Shown here piece after piece: positions 1-10,284 of a stretch of DNA of 64,000 nt. The stretch is taken from the NCBI RefSeq assembly GCF_000315915.1, contig NC_020190.1, forward strand, positions 124,001 through 188,000. Direction: 5' to 3'. The notes beneath the pieces were generated by a model. The model was not told the DNA's origin. It did not search any database and saw only the letters and a program-made list of their open reading frames with translations. Positions within the stretch are counted from its first letter, which is position 1; every line of letters begins with the position of its first letter. A program made the position numbers and the translations under genes. This stretch comes from Henningerozyma blattae CBS 6284. Its lineage: Eukaryota > Ascomycota > Saccharomycetes > Saccharomycetales > Saccharomycetaceae.

Positions 1-1889
1 AATCAGTTTATGATACATGGTATTTCCATGCACTACTATTATTTGGTGCATTTATTTGTTCTTACGGTTATAGTTTGGATAGTCGTGTTCGTCGTGTTTA
101 TAAAACATATGCTGCCTCTTCGTATAAAAAGCATTCCTTAGTGTCTACCATCAATGTAATAGATTCAGTAGCATCTGCTACTTCACAAGTTGTATATTCT
201 AGAGCCTCAGATATATTTGGTAGATTATCATTGCTTCTTGTTGCAATAATCTGTTACGTAGTAGGTACGATTATCCAATCCCAAGCATATGATATCCAAA
301 GATATTGTGCAGGTTCCTTTTTTTATAATCTAGGGTATGTTGGTGTTTCTTTACTAATGACATTAATATTATCGGACTATTCTTCCCTAAAATGGAGATT
401 TTTTTACCAAGCAATTTTAGCGTGGCCTAATATCATTAATGATTGGATTTCAGGTATCATAGTGGACAGGGCAAATCCAATTAAACATTGGTCTTGGGAC
501 ATTGGCATGTGGGCATTTATTTTCCCATTATCTTGCATCCCAATCCTTTGTTGTTTAATCCATATGCAATGGTTAGCCTCACAAACAGATGAATGGAAAC
601 AGTTGAAGAAAGGAAAAAGCTACTTTAAATATTATGGATATAAAGATTCTTTAATTGATATGTTTTGGAGATTTGATGTTGTTGGTGTAATTCTACTTGC
701 TGCATTTATAGGACTTATTTTGATTCCATTGACATTAGCAGGTGGTACGAAGTCTCGATGGAGTGAGGGGAAATTGATTGCTCCCTTCGTAATTGGTTGT
801 GTAATGGTTCCATGTTTTGCAATTTGGGAAAAATGGTTTGCAAAACACCCAATAATGCCTTGGAGATTAATAAAAGATCGTTCCATTTGGGCTGCCCTTA
901 CACTTTCATTAGTATACAAGTTTGTATTCGCAGTGGCTCAGGATTATATGTATTCACTGTTGCTTGTGGCAGTAGATGAATCTATAAAATCTGCAACAAC
1001 TATTGGATTGATTCACTCATTTGTGTCTTCAGTGGGATCACCATTTTTCTCATATGGTACTACATTTGTTGGAAGATTAAAGCCATTTATTTTTCTTGGT
1101 ACATTACTGTATATGCTTTCTTTGGGGCTGCTCTATTATTATAGGGGTGGTAAATGGGCTCATTCTGGTATTATAGGTGCGCTATGTGTAGTGGGGGGGT
1201 TGCAGCTACTTTTTTTTATTACACCATTGACCGTTATTACTCAAGCATCTGTTTCTTCTGCAGATATGGCTAATGTGACTGCATTGATTCTAACTTTTGA
1301 TAATATAGGTACTGGAATTGGAGCTGCAGTCTCTGGGGCAATTTGGACACAAACACTATACAAGGAACTTTTCAAACGTATGAAAAATAAAACACTAGCA
1401 AAAAAGGCATATTCGTCGCCATTAAGTTTCATTGCAAATTATAGCTGGGGAACACCAGTAAGAAATATAATGGTTGAATCATATAGAAGTGTTCAAAGGT
1501 ATGAAATCATTGTTGCTATTAGCTTTTGTGCACCTTTAGTATTGCTAACTTTTGCACTGAGAGATATAAACCTAAACCGTTCTACGGATGCAGACTTGGA
1601 AGATGGGAAACATGTCAAAATGACTGACTCAGATCCCATTTTTGATTTCTTTGCTAACATTTTCAATAAAATATTCCACAGCTCACCAAGAGGAAAGAAA
1701 TCAGATAATTCAGATCAAGATAATTATAGTTCCAATAATGACATCCACTATATAAACGAAGAAGGCATTGAGTGTAAAAATAATGATAAAAATAACTACA
1801 TTGTTGAAAATCAATATTACAATAACTCGGAGTATCCCATGGAAGATCAAAGAAATCAAGTCTTTTTTAGTGAAGATAAAGAGAGATAG
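1..1889 (+). CDS. Siderophore-iron / glutathione transporter of the ARN/GEX family, 5' end outside the window
   Basis: Major-facilitator transporter of the yeast ARN/GEX type. ARN members import ferric siderophores by proton symport; GEX members exchange glutathione for protons. The frame is open from base 3, so the first in-window ATG (base 75) is internal and the N-terminus is missing. The visible part starts in the first transmembrane segment (ICSYGYSLD), followed by the family-typical loop DSRVRRVYKTYAASSY and the MFS signature region around ASDIFGRL. About a dozen further hydrophobic segments follow, then a charged, Asn-rich cytosolic tail of about 80 residues. A G7 run in the codons near 1193 is read through in frame. 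I cannot tell ARN1, ARN2, SIT1, ENB1 and GEX apart from this fragment. In S. cerevisiae these genes are mostly subtelomeric; here the gene sits beside TIP41. Confidence 0.88.
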   Translation, partial: SVYDTWYFHALLLFGAFICSYGYSLDSRVRRVYKTYAASSYKKHSLVSTINVIDSVASATSQVVYSRASDIFGRLSLLLVAIICYVVGTIIQSQAYDIQRYCAGSFFYNLGYVGVSLLMTLILSDYSSLKWRFFYQAILAWPNIINDWISGIIVDRANPIKHWSWDIGMWAFIFPLSCIPILCCLIHMQWLASQTDEWKQLKKGKSYFKYYGYKDSLIDMFWRFDVVGVILLAAFIGLILIPLTLAGGTKSRWSEGKLIAPFVIGCVMVPCFAIWEKWFAKHPIMPWRLIKDRSIWAALTLSLVYKFVFAVAQDYMYSLLLVAVDESIKSATTIGLIHSFVSSVGSPFFSYGTTFVGRLKPFIFLGTLLYMLSLGLLYYYRGGKWAHSGIIGALCVVGGLQLLFFITPLTVITQASVSSADMANVTALILTFDNIGTGIGAAVSGAIWTQTLYKELFKRMKNKTLAKKAYSSPLSFIANYSWGTPVRNIMVESYRSVQRYEIIVAISFCAPLVLLTFALRDINLNRSTDADLEDGKHVKMTDSDPIFDFFANIFNKIFHSSPRGKKSDNSDQDNYSSNNDIHYINEEGIECKNNDKNNYIVENQYYNNSEYPMEDQRNQVFFSEDKER

Positions 1890-2225
1890 GCTATGGTGTT
1901 GAACTAGATCAATTTTAGTCACATCAAAAGTTGATTAAAAATAATGAAAAGTATTACATTTTTTTGTTCCACTTACATATAATTCCAAAATTTTATTACA
2001 ACAAAAACATTAGAGATATATTCTGTACAGGCATATAGCTGATTTTTTTTTCTTTATTTATTAATATCAATTATTATTTTCGCATTTATTAATTTGTGAG
2101 CATCGCACTTAATATTATGACGATTTTTTAAATTTTAAATTTTTTATTATTTTAATAACCAAGCAAGATTAATATTGTAAGGGTTATACTACTCATTCTA
2201 AGTCAAAACAACCGTTTCAACTTTT

Positions 2226-2441
2226 TCACATTATTAGTAATATAGCTATACCAAATAATGTAAAATTTACATAAAAGTTCAAACTATGGCTGTAAAATTT
2301 TACTCCATTAACTCCTCGGTACCTATTAGTTATATAGTATGATATATCTAGTTCCTCTGAAGCAGTATTATATTGATATTGACAAAACTTGGGAGGCAAT
2401 AAAAGGGAATAGAAAAGAAATACAAAAATTTGCAATTTCAT
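2226..2441 (-). CDS. Possible small secreted or membrane peptide, 71 codons
   Basis: This short ORF has an N-terminus like a signal peptide (MKLQIFVFLFYSLLLPP) and a hydrophobic C-terminus (FTLFGIAILLIM), with a polar middle of about 40 residues. That arrangement resembles a very small GPI-anchored or membrane protein, but it could equally be a chance ORF or the remnant of a cell-wall gene. It lies alone in the spacer between the transporter and TIP41. I recognise no family, and confidence is low. Confidence 0.2.
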   Translation of the reverse strand: MKLQIFVFLFYSLLLPPKFCQYQYNTASEELDISYYITNRYRGVNGVKFYSHSLNFYVNFTLFGIAILLIM

Positions 2442-2664
2442 CAGATTTCAATAACCTGTTATAGTTCATTAAGTTTCCTTAAATTTCCTGTTGTGTTTTA
2501 TATTTATTATTCTTATTCATTTTAATGACAAGGTTATAACTCCGACACTGTCGGGGTTAAAAGACGATTTCAGTTCGGAGTATATACTATTTCTATAGCA
2601 ACAAAATAAATTATATTTTAACCTAAATTGTATATTCGTGCTTCACGATAAAATATTATTCTAA

Positions 2665-2672
2665 CCGGGTAA
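2665..2672 (+). promoter_or_regulatory. Reb1-type site upstream of TIP41
   Basis: CCGGGTAA is the reverse complement of TTACCCGG, the consensus for the general regulatory factor Reb1. It is followed at once by CCGCGG and lies about 300 bp before the TIP41 start codon. Reb1 sites normally set nucleosome-free promoter regions and can also stop upstream transcription, here from the transporter gene. Confidence 0.5.
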
Positions 2673-2968
2673 CCGCGGGGTACATTTTGACAAATCTCTC
2701 ACCTGACAAATGATGGCACTGCCGCCTCTTTTTAAGGCTATTATTGTGTACTACACCATTATATTCGATGAGTTGAAAAAAAACATTTTGAGTATACATA
2801 ATACTACATTGAGAATTAATCATCAATTAGTATAGATATTCTACAAGTAGGAACTATTTATGCTATATACAAAACAGCGTGCTTGAATAAACAGAATTAT
2901 TAAAAAAAAAGTGCTTACATATTGCAACATACATTTAAAGAGACTAGAGACCATATAAAGCATGCATA

Positions 2969-4195
2969 ATGAATGGTAACAGCAAGTATGAAGATCGTTC
3001 AAACGAAAATAAACAGGATGGAAAAAATACACCTTCTACCACTACTTCAGTTTTTAAATCTCCTGCTTCTATAACGAATCCTGGGGTGTTGAGAGGTCTT
3101 CGAACAATTCAAATAAATTCTGCAAGGGAAATTCATGCAAGAACAGTTGCTGCTCGTCATCCTGCCATGAACCGTAGACCAATTACCACAACCAGTCTTA
3201 AGGGTGATTCAGTCAACGATACACACATCTCAAGTACAACAACTACGGAAACAATAAACATTTCTACAACAACCACAATCCCTAAACCAAGACACATCTG
3301 TAATAATCCAAATAATCCTCTTTGTGCTCATTGTGGTGCAACTATTATACCTTCTCCTCAGGCTACGTTGCCACTGGCTGATAATCCTTCCGTCACTATA
3401 GATGATTGGGTTGTTTCCACCATGAAAAAACCTATATTGAAGACACAAGAATTTGAAGATTGGGAAAACAACAAATTGAAAGGACTCTCGTTACCTGAAA
3501 TGATTTTTGGTAATTCATATGTTAGAATTAAAAATACAAAATATAATTGGTCTTTAGAGTTTAATACTTTAGATGCCCTGAGTAGAGTCAATCTAAAAGA
3601 TTCGGGAATAAGAGTATCATATTCTAATAAATGGATCAAATCAAAACAAGCTAAAAAGACTCAATTACCTGATGATTTAGTTTCCACTTCATATGACAAT
3701 CAATCATTAAAAATTGTAAATCATTATGATTGGACTTATACCACAGACTATAAGGGAACTGAAACTCCAACAAATCAATTACAGAGAGATGATGCAGTAA
3801 AACTTCCGATTGATAAATTATCTAGACATGATCCAATCATTTTCTTTGATGATATGATCTTATTTGAAGATGAATTGGCAGATAACGGGATATCTGTTTT
3901 CAATATTAAAATACGTGTAATGAATGAAAGATTACTGATTTTAGCGAGATTTTTCTTGAGAGTCGATGACGTACTCTTACGAATTAGAGACACAAGAGTA
4001 TATGTAGAGTTTAATGAAAATAAGGTTATTAGAGAATACAAGGAGTATGAAGGGAATTACAATGAAACTATAGCAAAATCAAAATCTACTTTACAATATT
4101 CAAGAGATCCCAAAGCAGCATTGCGAGATAACGAATGGGTTGTAAGAAATATTCCGTTAGTTAATAGAGAATCGGAAATCTTGATACTGCAATAA
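2969..4195 (+). CDS. TIP41: Tip41-like protein, regulator of PP2A-like phosphatases in TOR signalling
   Basis: In S. cerevisiae Tip41 binds Tap42 and favours release of Sit4/PP2A-type phosphatases when TORC1 is inhibited. The 408-residue protein has a low-complexity Thr/Ser-rich N-terminus to about residue 105. A CxxC-type pair of cysteines follows (about 111-122: CNNPNNPLCAHC). The conserved TIP41 domain runs from about 145 to 400. Its strongest signature is the stretch starting MILFEDELAD at residue 296 and continuing through the LLILARFFLRVDDVLLRIRD segment. The length is slightly above the S. cerevisiae protein (about 356) because of the N-terminal extension. The ATG at 2969 is the first in frame after AT-rich promoter sequence. 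BIR1 follows on the same strand 310 bp downstream. Confidence 0.93.
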   Translation: MNGNSKYEDRSNENKQDGKNTPSTTTSVFKSPASITNPGVLRGLRTIQINSAREIHARTVAARHPAMNRRPITTTSLKGDSVNDTHISSTTTTETINISTTTTIPKPRHICNNPNNPLCAHCGATIIPSPQATLPLADNPSVTIDDWVVSTMKKPILKTQEFEDWENNKLKGLSLPEMIFGNSYVRIKNTKYNWSLEFNTLDALSRVNLKDSGIRVSYSNKWIKSKQAKKTQLPDDLVSTSYDNQSLKIVNHYDWTYTTDYKGTETPTNQLQRDDAVKLPIDKLSRHDPIIFFDDMILFEDELADNGISVFNIKIRVMNERLLILARFFLRVDDVLLRIRDTRVYVEFNENKVIREYKEYEGNYNETIAKSKSTLQYSRDPKAALRDNEWVVRNIPLVNRESEILILQ

Positions 4196-4505
4196 CCGAA
4201 AAACATACATACATACCTACATAAATACATACATATCTACATATACTATTTTGCTTTTGTATACTAGATCATATAGCCAAGTTAATTTTTTTTACTTTTA
4301 TTATTTATCATATTAAAAATTGATGAGCTTAAATCTTTTTTAGGAAAATGTAAATATTAAAATCGGGAAGTTGATCTCATATTGACACGAAAATTAAGAT
4401 GATGCGTTTCATAAGAATAACAAATTATACATAGTAATTATGAACAAGAGCTACTTAATATACTGAATTCATCAAAAAAATAGTTGAAGATAAGATCAAA
4501 TTGCT
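4196..4505. repeat. TIP41-BIR1 spacer with ACAT/CATA microsatellite
   Basis: Just after the TIP41 stop, bases about 4203-4250 are an imperfect tetranucleotide tract of ACAT/ACCT/ATAT units. The rest is ordinary AT-rich 3'/5' flank with A-runs before the BIR1 start. No gene is seen. Confidence 0.6.
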
Positions 4506-7500
4506 ATGAATCTTTATACAGATAGACTGACAAGTTTCCAAGAAGGAAAAGTAATCAATAATAAAAAAATAAGATGGCGATATCAAGTGATACCACAAGA
4601 GCATATGGCATTGCTAGGCTTCTATTATGAACCTTATTACGATGAGAATTTAGAAGAAATTATCAAGGATTCAGTTATATGTATTCATTGTAATGCTGAA
4701 ATGCACGATTTGGGTGATTGTAGAAACTCCAAGAAAAATGTTAAGTTAACAATGTTAAATATAATTAACCACCATTTGGAAGAACTTGAGCGATTAAACG
4801 CACGGAATAAAAGGAAACAAATACAAACACAAGATATTATCTGTTTACCAAGCCTCCTGAAAAAACTTATTTTACAGAGTGTGTTGGATAGGAAAATGAT
4901 CAAATGGTTTAAACAAAATACCATCAAGGATCCTTTTTCTAAATTAATGATAGATTTTACCCGCTCAACATATCTTAGCTCAGAATGGGGTTATAAGGAA
5001 GATAGCAATCTTAGTATTGATAATATGGTTAAAAGTGGGCTATTTAAATATGATATTTCGCTGACGGGTTTCAATGAAATAAAGCCATCAAAACTTGCTC
5101 GCAAGAGAAAAATTAATGACGGCTGTTACTGTATTTATTGCAAATATTTTATATCAAATTTGGATGTAGAATTGGAATCAAACTTTGATGTATTAAAGAG
5201 TCATTATATTAATAGTCGAGATAAACAATGCTTTTTCATTGAACAGATCAAACACCTTGCAAATTATAAATCAATTTTGCAAGGCTATGATCAGAACCCA
5301 ACTAACCTTCTTACGTCTCCAAAAAGAAAGGGTTTAAATTCAGTTAATTCTACACCTGTAAGAAAAATGCGTAAGTTAAATAGAACTTCCACAATAATGA
5401 CTCTTGATAGTGATGATTCCAATGCTTCAAATTCATCCAATATAAGCTATAATAACGTCACCAAATCGACTATGGGCAATAGCGTAGCTAATAGATTCGA
5501 TCTTAAAGTGAATTTCCAAGACCATGTTGATAGAACAAGAGAATTTAATAGACGTAATAGGGTATTAGATGATAGCACGGGTGATTTTAGCTTCGATAAT
5601 CAAGGCCAACTAGGGTTTGAATTGCCACCCATGAATGTACGATTATCAACCAATTCAATAGAAAAAAGGGGAGATAATAGTGGAGAACACCTTAAAGATA
5701 TTGAAGAAAGTAACAAAAAGAACAAAGAAGTCGATAATAGAAGAAATGTGGATAAAGGAATAAGTCAAGTAAAAACAATCTTTAATGAGGTGGAACATGG
5801 AACGAATGTTGCTCAAGAAATAATAGAACAACAAATACCAAGAGACAATTCAATAAATTCATCAAACCTATCTCAAGAGAAGCAACATCAATGTAAGCAG
5901 TTAGCACGTGCCGGGCAGACACAGGATATAGAACTGAAACATATACAAGAGCATGCTTTATCACACGAAATTGACAACCCTGAAATAGTAACAACTAGGG
6001 AATCTATCAAGAGAGACAATTATTGTAAAAACAATGACTATGAAATGGAAAACTACGCCATTATGAGCGGTGTATGTAACATAGCTGACAAAAACGAGAT
6101 GAATAAATTAACAAGTGATTTAAATTACAATCAAAAAGCAACACAGTCTGCTAATGTTACTATTGATTCTGTAACCAAGGAAAGCTCAAATAAAGCTCCG
6201 AACTCTTCAAATATACAAAAAGTAATTGCACAATCAACAGTTGGCAATTATATTCATGCGGTTAATCCTCAACCGGAGACTATCGACGTTATATCTTTAC
6301 GAAATGCTCAGTCTATGCACAAGGCAATTATTAACAAGCAACTTGAGCAAGTTAATTCAAATTTAGACCACCAGACAGATGTTTCACGTGAAAATTTCAA
6401 CATTTCTAAAATAAATGGATCAGAAATACTATCTAAATTTTACAAGGCCGAATCTATGAATAGCAAAAACCACAAGGATAATTCTCAAGAAAGTTTAAAG
6501 AGTTCATCAAACAGAGTTGAAAACTTTTCTATCTCAAATATATCTAAGATTGAACCAATTACAACAAGTACTGGGAATATTCAATACGGTAAAAATACAG
6601 GTGTTCAAACCGTAAATAGAATAAGTACATTAACACATGGCAGCCCAGCTTCCAATGAATATGATGCAATATCTATAAGCTCAGATGAATTTGCTCTCTC
6701 ATCTTCAGATGAAGATGAAAATAAAGATGAAAGTGATAATTTCGGTCAAAAAATAGACAACGTTAAAGAAGCCGTAAGGAACGCTGACAGTAAAATACTA
6801 ATATCCTCATACCATAAAAGTAAATCATTATCTAAAGATGGTACTGATGATGATTCTCATGTGATAGACGATTTTAATAAACAATTGAACATTAATATTT
6901 CTAAATCAGTATCAAATATCCATTTAGCGGGAGGCCTGCAAACAAATGCTAGGATTCCTAGAAAAAATCTGAAGGGATCATTATTTGTACAAGAAACTAA
7001 AGAAAATAACTACCAACCATTGCTTAATAATGTAGAACCATTACCATTACATGAATTCGAGGAACAAGAAATACTGCTTGAAGCTGGAACACCAAGATCA
7101 AGTATAGCCAAATTGGATAACATTACACAAACAGATATTGAAAATAAAAGAGTTAATTCACCTGATACTTCATCTGATGTTAATAATAAGTCCGTAGATA
7201 TTTCTAAGAATATTGTAAATTCTAATACAATTAGAAATTCTATTTCAAACACTAAACCTCAATTTATAAAACTAACCCCAACATCTGATGATTTAAATAA
7301 GGAAGACATTTCTTCCCGTCTGCATTCTACAGACGCACCAATAACTGATAAATCGCCAATCATTGACACAGGAAATACTTCTATTAGTAACATGCCTCTC
7401 GAATCCAGAAGCAATGCTAATATTGATATGAGTACTTGCTCTACTTTGGATCTAAAAGGAGCAACTCTTAATCAACAGGTACATAATGATGCAACAATAG

Positions 7501-8093
7501 AAAATCCTAACCTTCAAAATGATTCATCTAAAAGTTTAGTGAAGAAGAATGCTCATGAAATCCCCGAAAACACTCAAGTATCTAGTTTAGATAATAATCT
7601 AAAGAATATCCATAGTATTAAACAAGCAGAGGTTCTCGATACGTCCTCTAAAGACATGAGAAATGAAAGTTCAACTGCCAAAACTGCAAACTTAAATATT
7701 GACCTATCTCACTCCGAACATAAAGACAATGAGGTAAAACTGTTGAGCTTACAGCAAACTGAAGTATGCTCTCTAAATAAGAAGAATATACAATATATTA
7801 ATGAGGTTGAACAATACTTAACATGTATAAAGAATAAGTTTGAAAAACAACAATTAGACTTTGATGTAATTCAGTTTATTAATACATTTCCAAGAGATGA
7901 GTTATACATGGACTTCAATGAATGGGTTGATTATACTCATAATAAAATTAAAAATTATTTTAATTTACGAGTAAAGGACATTATATTAAAGTCAAACGAA
8001 AACTATGAGGAGGTAGAAAATATGATTAAAGCATTAGACGATGACGATGAAAGATTAACCAAAATTGCGGAGATGCTTGGGATTATCACTTAA
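4506..8093 (+). CDS. BIR1: Bir1, survivin-like subunit of the chromosomal passenger complex
   Basis: Bir1 is the BIR-domain (survivin) subunit that places Ipl1/Aurora B with Sli15 at kinetochores. The 1195-residue protein starts with two BIR-type zinc modules. The first has C59-x2-C62 but its remaining ligands are hard to align. The second shows C209-x2-C212, H233 and C242 in canonical CxxC...H...C order. Between about 270 and 1080 the chain is low-complexity, rich in Asn, Ser, Asp and Lys, with an acidic patch around SSDEDENKDESD. A conserved helical C-terminus of about 100 residues (FNEWVDYTHNKIKNYF to the end) fits the Sli15/Ndc10-binding tail. It is longer than the S. cerevisiae protein (about 954). 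The large linker is probably disordered and phosphorylated. Confidence 0.85.
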   Translation: MNLYTDRLTSFQEGKVINNKKIRWRYQVIPQEHMALLGFYYEPYYDENLEEIIKDSVICIHCNAEMHDLGDCRNSKKNVKLTMLNIINHHLEELERLNARNKRKQIQTQDIICLPSLLKKLILQSVLDRKMIKWFKQNTIKDPFSKLMIDFTRSTYLSSEWGYKEDSNLSIDNMVKSGLFKYDISLTGFNEIKPSKLARKRKINDGCYCIYCKYFISNLDVELESNFDVLKSHYINSRDKQCFFIEQIKHLANYKSILQGYDQNPTNLLTSPKRKGLNSVNSTPVRKMRKLNRTSTIMTLDSDDSNASNSSNISYNNVTKSTMGNSVANRFDLKVNFQDHVDRTREFNRRNRVLDDSTGDFSFDNQGQLGFELPPMNVRLSTNSIEKRGDNSGEHLKDIEESNKKNKEVDNRRNVDKGISQVKTIFNEVEHGTNVAQEIIEQQIPRDNSINSSNLSQEKQHQCKQLARAGQTQDIELKHIQEHALSHEIDNPEIVTTRESIKRDNYCKNNDYEMENYAIMSGVCNIADKNEMNKLTSDLNYNQKATQSANVTIDSVTKESSNKAPNSSNIQKVIAQSTVGNYIHAVNPQPETIDVISLRNAQSMHKAIINKQLEQVNSNLDHQTDVSRENFNISKINGSEILSKFYKAESMNSKNHKDNSQESLKSSSNRVENFSISNISKIEPITTSTGNIQYGKNTGVQTVNRISTLTHGSPASNEYDAISISSDEFALSSSDEDENKDESDNFGQKIDNVKEAVRNADSKILISSYHKSKSLSKDGTDDDSHVIDDFNKQLNINISKSVSNIHLAGGLQTNARIPRKNLKGSLFVQETKENNYQPLLNNVEPLPLHEFEEQEILLEAGTPRSSIAKLDNITQTDIENKRVNSPDTSSDVNNKSVDISKNIVNSNTIRNSISNTKPQFIKLTPTSDDLNKEDISSRLHSTDAPITDKSPIIDTGNTSISNMPLESRSNANIDMSTCSTLDLKGATLNQQVHNDATIENPNLQNDSSKSLVKKNAHEIPENTQVSSLDNNLKNIHSIKQAEVLDTSSKDMRNESSTAKTANLNIDLSHSEHKDNEVKLLSLQQTEVCSLNKKNIQYINEVEQYLTCIKNKFEKQQLDFDVIQFINTFPRDELYMDFNEWVDYTHNKIKNYFNLRVKDIILKSNENYEEVENMIKALDDDDERLTKIAEMLGIIT

Positions 8094-8359
8094 ATAAATT
8101 TATAATTAATCTGTACAGCTTTATTTAAATGACACTATAATTGTAGATATTAATGAGAATACAGAAGATTTATTCTTATTTTGTACTAATATACCATAAT
8201 AAATCTTTTCTAAATACGCGATATCTAGTAGCTAACTAAAAAAAAAGGGAAGTATCATTTTTTAAAAAAATCGAATATTAGCTTCTAATAGAGGTACAGA
8301 AAGACATCCAAAACTCATAAATATAAAAGAAGATCTTTAAAGATATTAAAACTCGGCAA

Positions 8360-8914
8360 ATGAATGTTTTCAAATATGAATTTACTAAAAGTGCTAGAAT
8401 AAAAAGAATTTTACTTAATGTAGTTTTTGGAGTGTATTCTTTTTCCTTTATTGATACAAACATTCAACTAAAAAAACATGGCAAAGAAGTGAATGATTAT
8501 CAAATTTTATTGGTACTAGCCCCTATAGGCATGATAGGACTACTTAACTATTCAATGAGTCGTTTTGTGACACAATTAAAATATATTAAAAAGAACAATT
8601 CATTTATAATTAGAAGAGGAAGCATATTTTTAAATCGGGTTAAAGAAGAAACAGTTAGTCTTCAAAATATGAAATGCAATACTTTAAATGCAAGTAATAA
8701 AGGTATCTTACTAGTAAATAAAAAAGATACGTTTATTCCAAGGATATGGTATTTATCTCATGACGGTAAATACATTGGGAATTCCAATTCAAGTATAATA
8801 CAGACTTTTTTATCTAAACATTCTTCTCAAGCAATTATTGATCCTAAGAAAGATATACATACGAAAATTAATATTGCACAGGATATAGTTGAGAAGACCA
8901 AGAAAAAAACATGA
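8360..8914 (+). CDS. MRX15: Probable Mrx15/TMEM223-type mitochondrial inner-membrane protein
   Basis: This 184-residue protein has two membrane segments (about 16-33 and 49-70) separated by a short charged loop, then a basic soluble C-terminal domain. Mrx15 (YNR040W) is a two-pass inner-membrane protein that binds the mitochondrial ribosome and helps insert new proteins in parallel with Mba1. The assignment rests mostly on position: in S. cerevisiae YNR040W lies next to COQ2 (YNR041C), and here the gene faces COQ2 tail to tail with a 180 bp gap. The protein is shorter than I recall for S. cerevisiae (about 256), with no obvious long presequence, so the N-terminus may be missing or diverged. 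The identification is moderate. Confidence 0.58.
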   Translation: MNVFKYEFTKSARIKRILLNVVFGVYSFSFIDTNIQLKKHGKEVNDYQILLVLAPIGMIGLLNYSMSRFVTQLKYIKKNNSFIIRRGSIFLNRVKEETVSLQNMKCNTLNASNKGILLVNKKDTFIPRIWYLSHDGKYIGNSNSSIIQTFLSKHSSQAIIDPKKDIHTKINIAQDIVEKTKKKT

Positions 8915-9093
8915 CACTTAATAAAAACGTGAAAATTGACCGATGGCGTGTTAACTAGAAAATCTGAATTATAGGAATATATTATTAGAGCTATATTTAA
9001 ACTGTAAATAGAATTATTATCTATGAAGAAATATTTATAAGATGCTTTGTATAGGTAAATTTGAATGGGCTTTTGATTATTGGATGAATATAT

Positions 9094-10284
9094 TTAAAAT
9101 ATTCCAAACCATTTTAATAGGTAATCAAAGAACAATCCATAAGAGAAATACATACCAGATTTAATGTTATTCTTAAAGTGACGCCCACAATCATTTGGAT
9201 TGTCTAAATCTACTGTCTTAATCATCTTAGCAACCCTCCAAGCAAATATACCTAGCCCAGTGATGAAACCTGGTCCTGCAATAACACCACTAGTAATCCC
9301 TGCCATTGTGATGCATGAAAATTGGAAAATTGATAAATATGTACACATTTTTTTTAGTTTTTTGTTACCCCAAGCCAAAGCAGTACTACCAATACCAACT
9401 TTTGTATCAAACTTTTTATCTTGATGGGCATATATTGTATCATAGGCTACACACCAAGCGCTTGCACCTGCATATAGTAATAAAGCTGAAGCCCATTCTG
9501 CTGGCCCCATTGTTAGACCAAGGGCTGCCCAACCTAATAATGCACCCCAATCGAAACATGAAGCTAAAACTATTTGTGGATAATAGGAGATTCTCTTGCA
9601 TAGTGGGTAAATTGCAACCAATGGTAAACTTGCCAAAGCTAAAAATCTACAGCCAATGGGTAAAGTACAAAGTAATCCATATCCAACAGCTGTTTGTAAG
9701 CCTAAAAACCCAATCGCATTTGGTACAGAAACTCTTTTGGATGCCAAGGGCCTTTCTACAGATCTTAAAACTTTTGAGTCAATTTTCCTATCCAATAAAT
9801 CATTAATTGTGCAACCTGCACCTCTCATAACCGTAGCACCCAACCCCATTACCGTTAAAGTAAGCAACACGTTTGTTGGTGTGATAATAGCTACATTTTG
9901 AATGGCAGCCATTGCTACAGACCAAGTACAAGGCAAATATAAGAGCCAAGTACCTGCTGGTTTTTCTAATCTCATCAATTCAGCATATGGGATTATACTT
10001 TTTGGTAAGCGAGATACATATGGGCCTAAACCTTTTAATCTTTCTTCTCTTGCTTCGTCCAATTCTTCTTTAGTGAATGCTTCATGTGTTAAATTTAATG
10101 GTAATGGTTTTTTTTCAAAAAAAGGTCTTGGAATTGGGTCATCTGGTAAAGGAACTTGAGTGTTTGGGGCATTATATTGAAGATTGGTGTGTGTTAAATA
10201 GAATGGCCTTTTTAAAACAGGAAAATCTTTTGCAAGAGTAAAACTTCTTAAAACCGACCGATTATTCAACAATGATAATCTCAT
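9094..10284 (-). CDS. COQ2: Para-hydroxybenzoate polyprenyltransferase, ubiquinone synthesis
   Basis: UbiA-family membrane enzyme of the mitochondrial inner membrane. It joins the polyprenyl tail to 4-hydroxybenzoate in coenzyme Q synthesis. The N-terminus (MRLSLLNNRSVLRSF) is basic and hydroxylated like a mitochondrial presequence. Both Asp-rich prenyl-diphosphate/Mg sites are visible: N161-D162-L-L-D165-R-K-I-D169, and D282 to D293 in YDTIYAHQDKKFD. Around them are seven to nine hydrophobic helices. The 396-residue length suits the family. It converges with the MRX15-like gene and is followed upstream by TUP1 on the same strand. COQ1, which makes the prenyl substrate, lies 6 kb away. Confidence 0.95.
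   Translation of the reverse strand: MRLSLLNNRSVLRSFTLAKDFPVLKRPFYLTHTNLQYNAPNTQVPLPDDPIPRPFFEKKPLPLNLTHEAFTKEELDEAREERLKGLGPYVSRLPKSIIPYAELMRLEKPAGTWLLYLPCTWSVAMAAIQNVAIITPTNVLLTLTVMGLGATVMRGAGCTINDLLDRKIDSKVLRSVERPLASKRVSVPNAIGFLGLQTAVGYGLLCTLPIGCRFLALASLPLVAIYPLCKRISYYPQIVLASCFDWGALLGWAALGLTMGPAEWASALLLYAGASAWCVAYDTIYAHQDKKFDTKVGIGSTALAWGNKKLKKMCTYLSIFQFSCITMAGITSGVIAGPGFITGLGIFAWRVAKMIKTVDLDNPNDCGRHFKNNIKSGMYFSYGLFFDYLLKWFGIF

Larger units (their letters stand above)
1890..2968. other. Intergenic, transporter to TIP41
   Basis: AT-rich spacer of about 1.1 kb. It holds a near-perfect inverted repeat centred on CCGACACTGTCGG (2542-2554), which could be a site for a dimeric zinc-cluster factor, and a Reb1-type site about 300 bp before TIP41. 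A 71-codon minus-strand ORF is listed separately. I see no RNA gene. Confidence 0.5.

Noticed and set aside
9315..10159. Plus-strand ORFs over COQ2
   Set aside because: Antisense shadows of a membrane-protein gene; no family signature.
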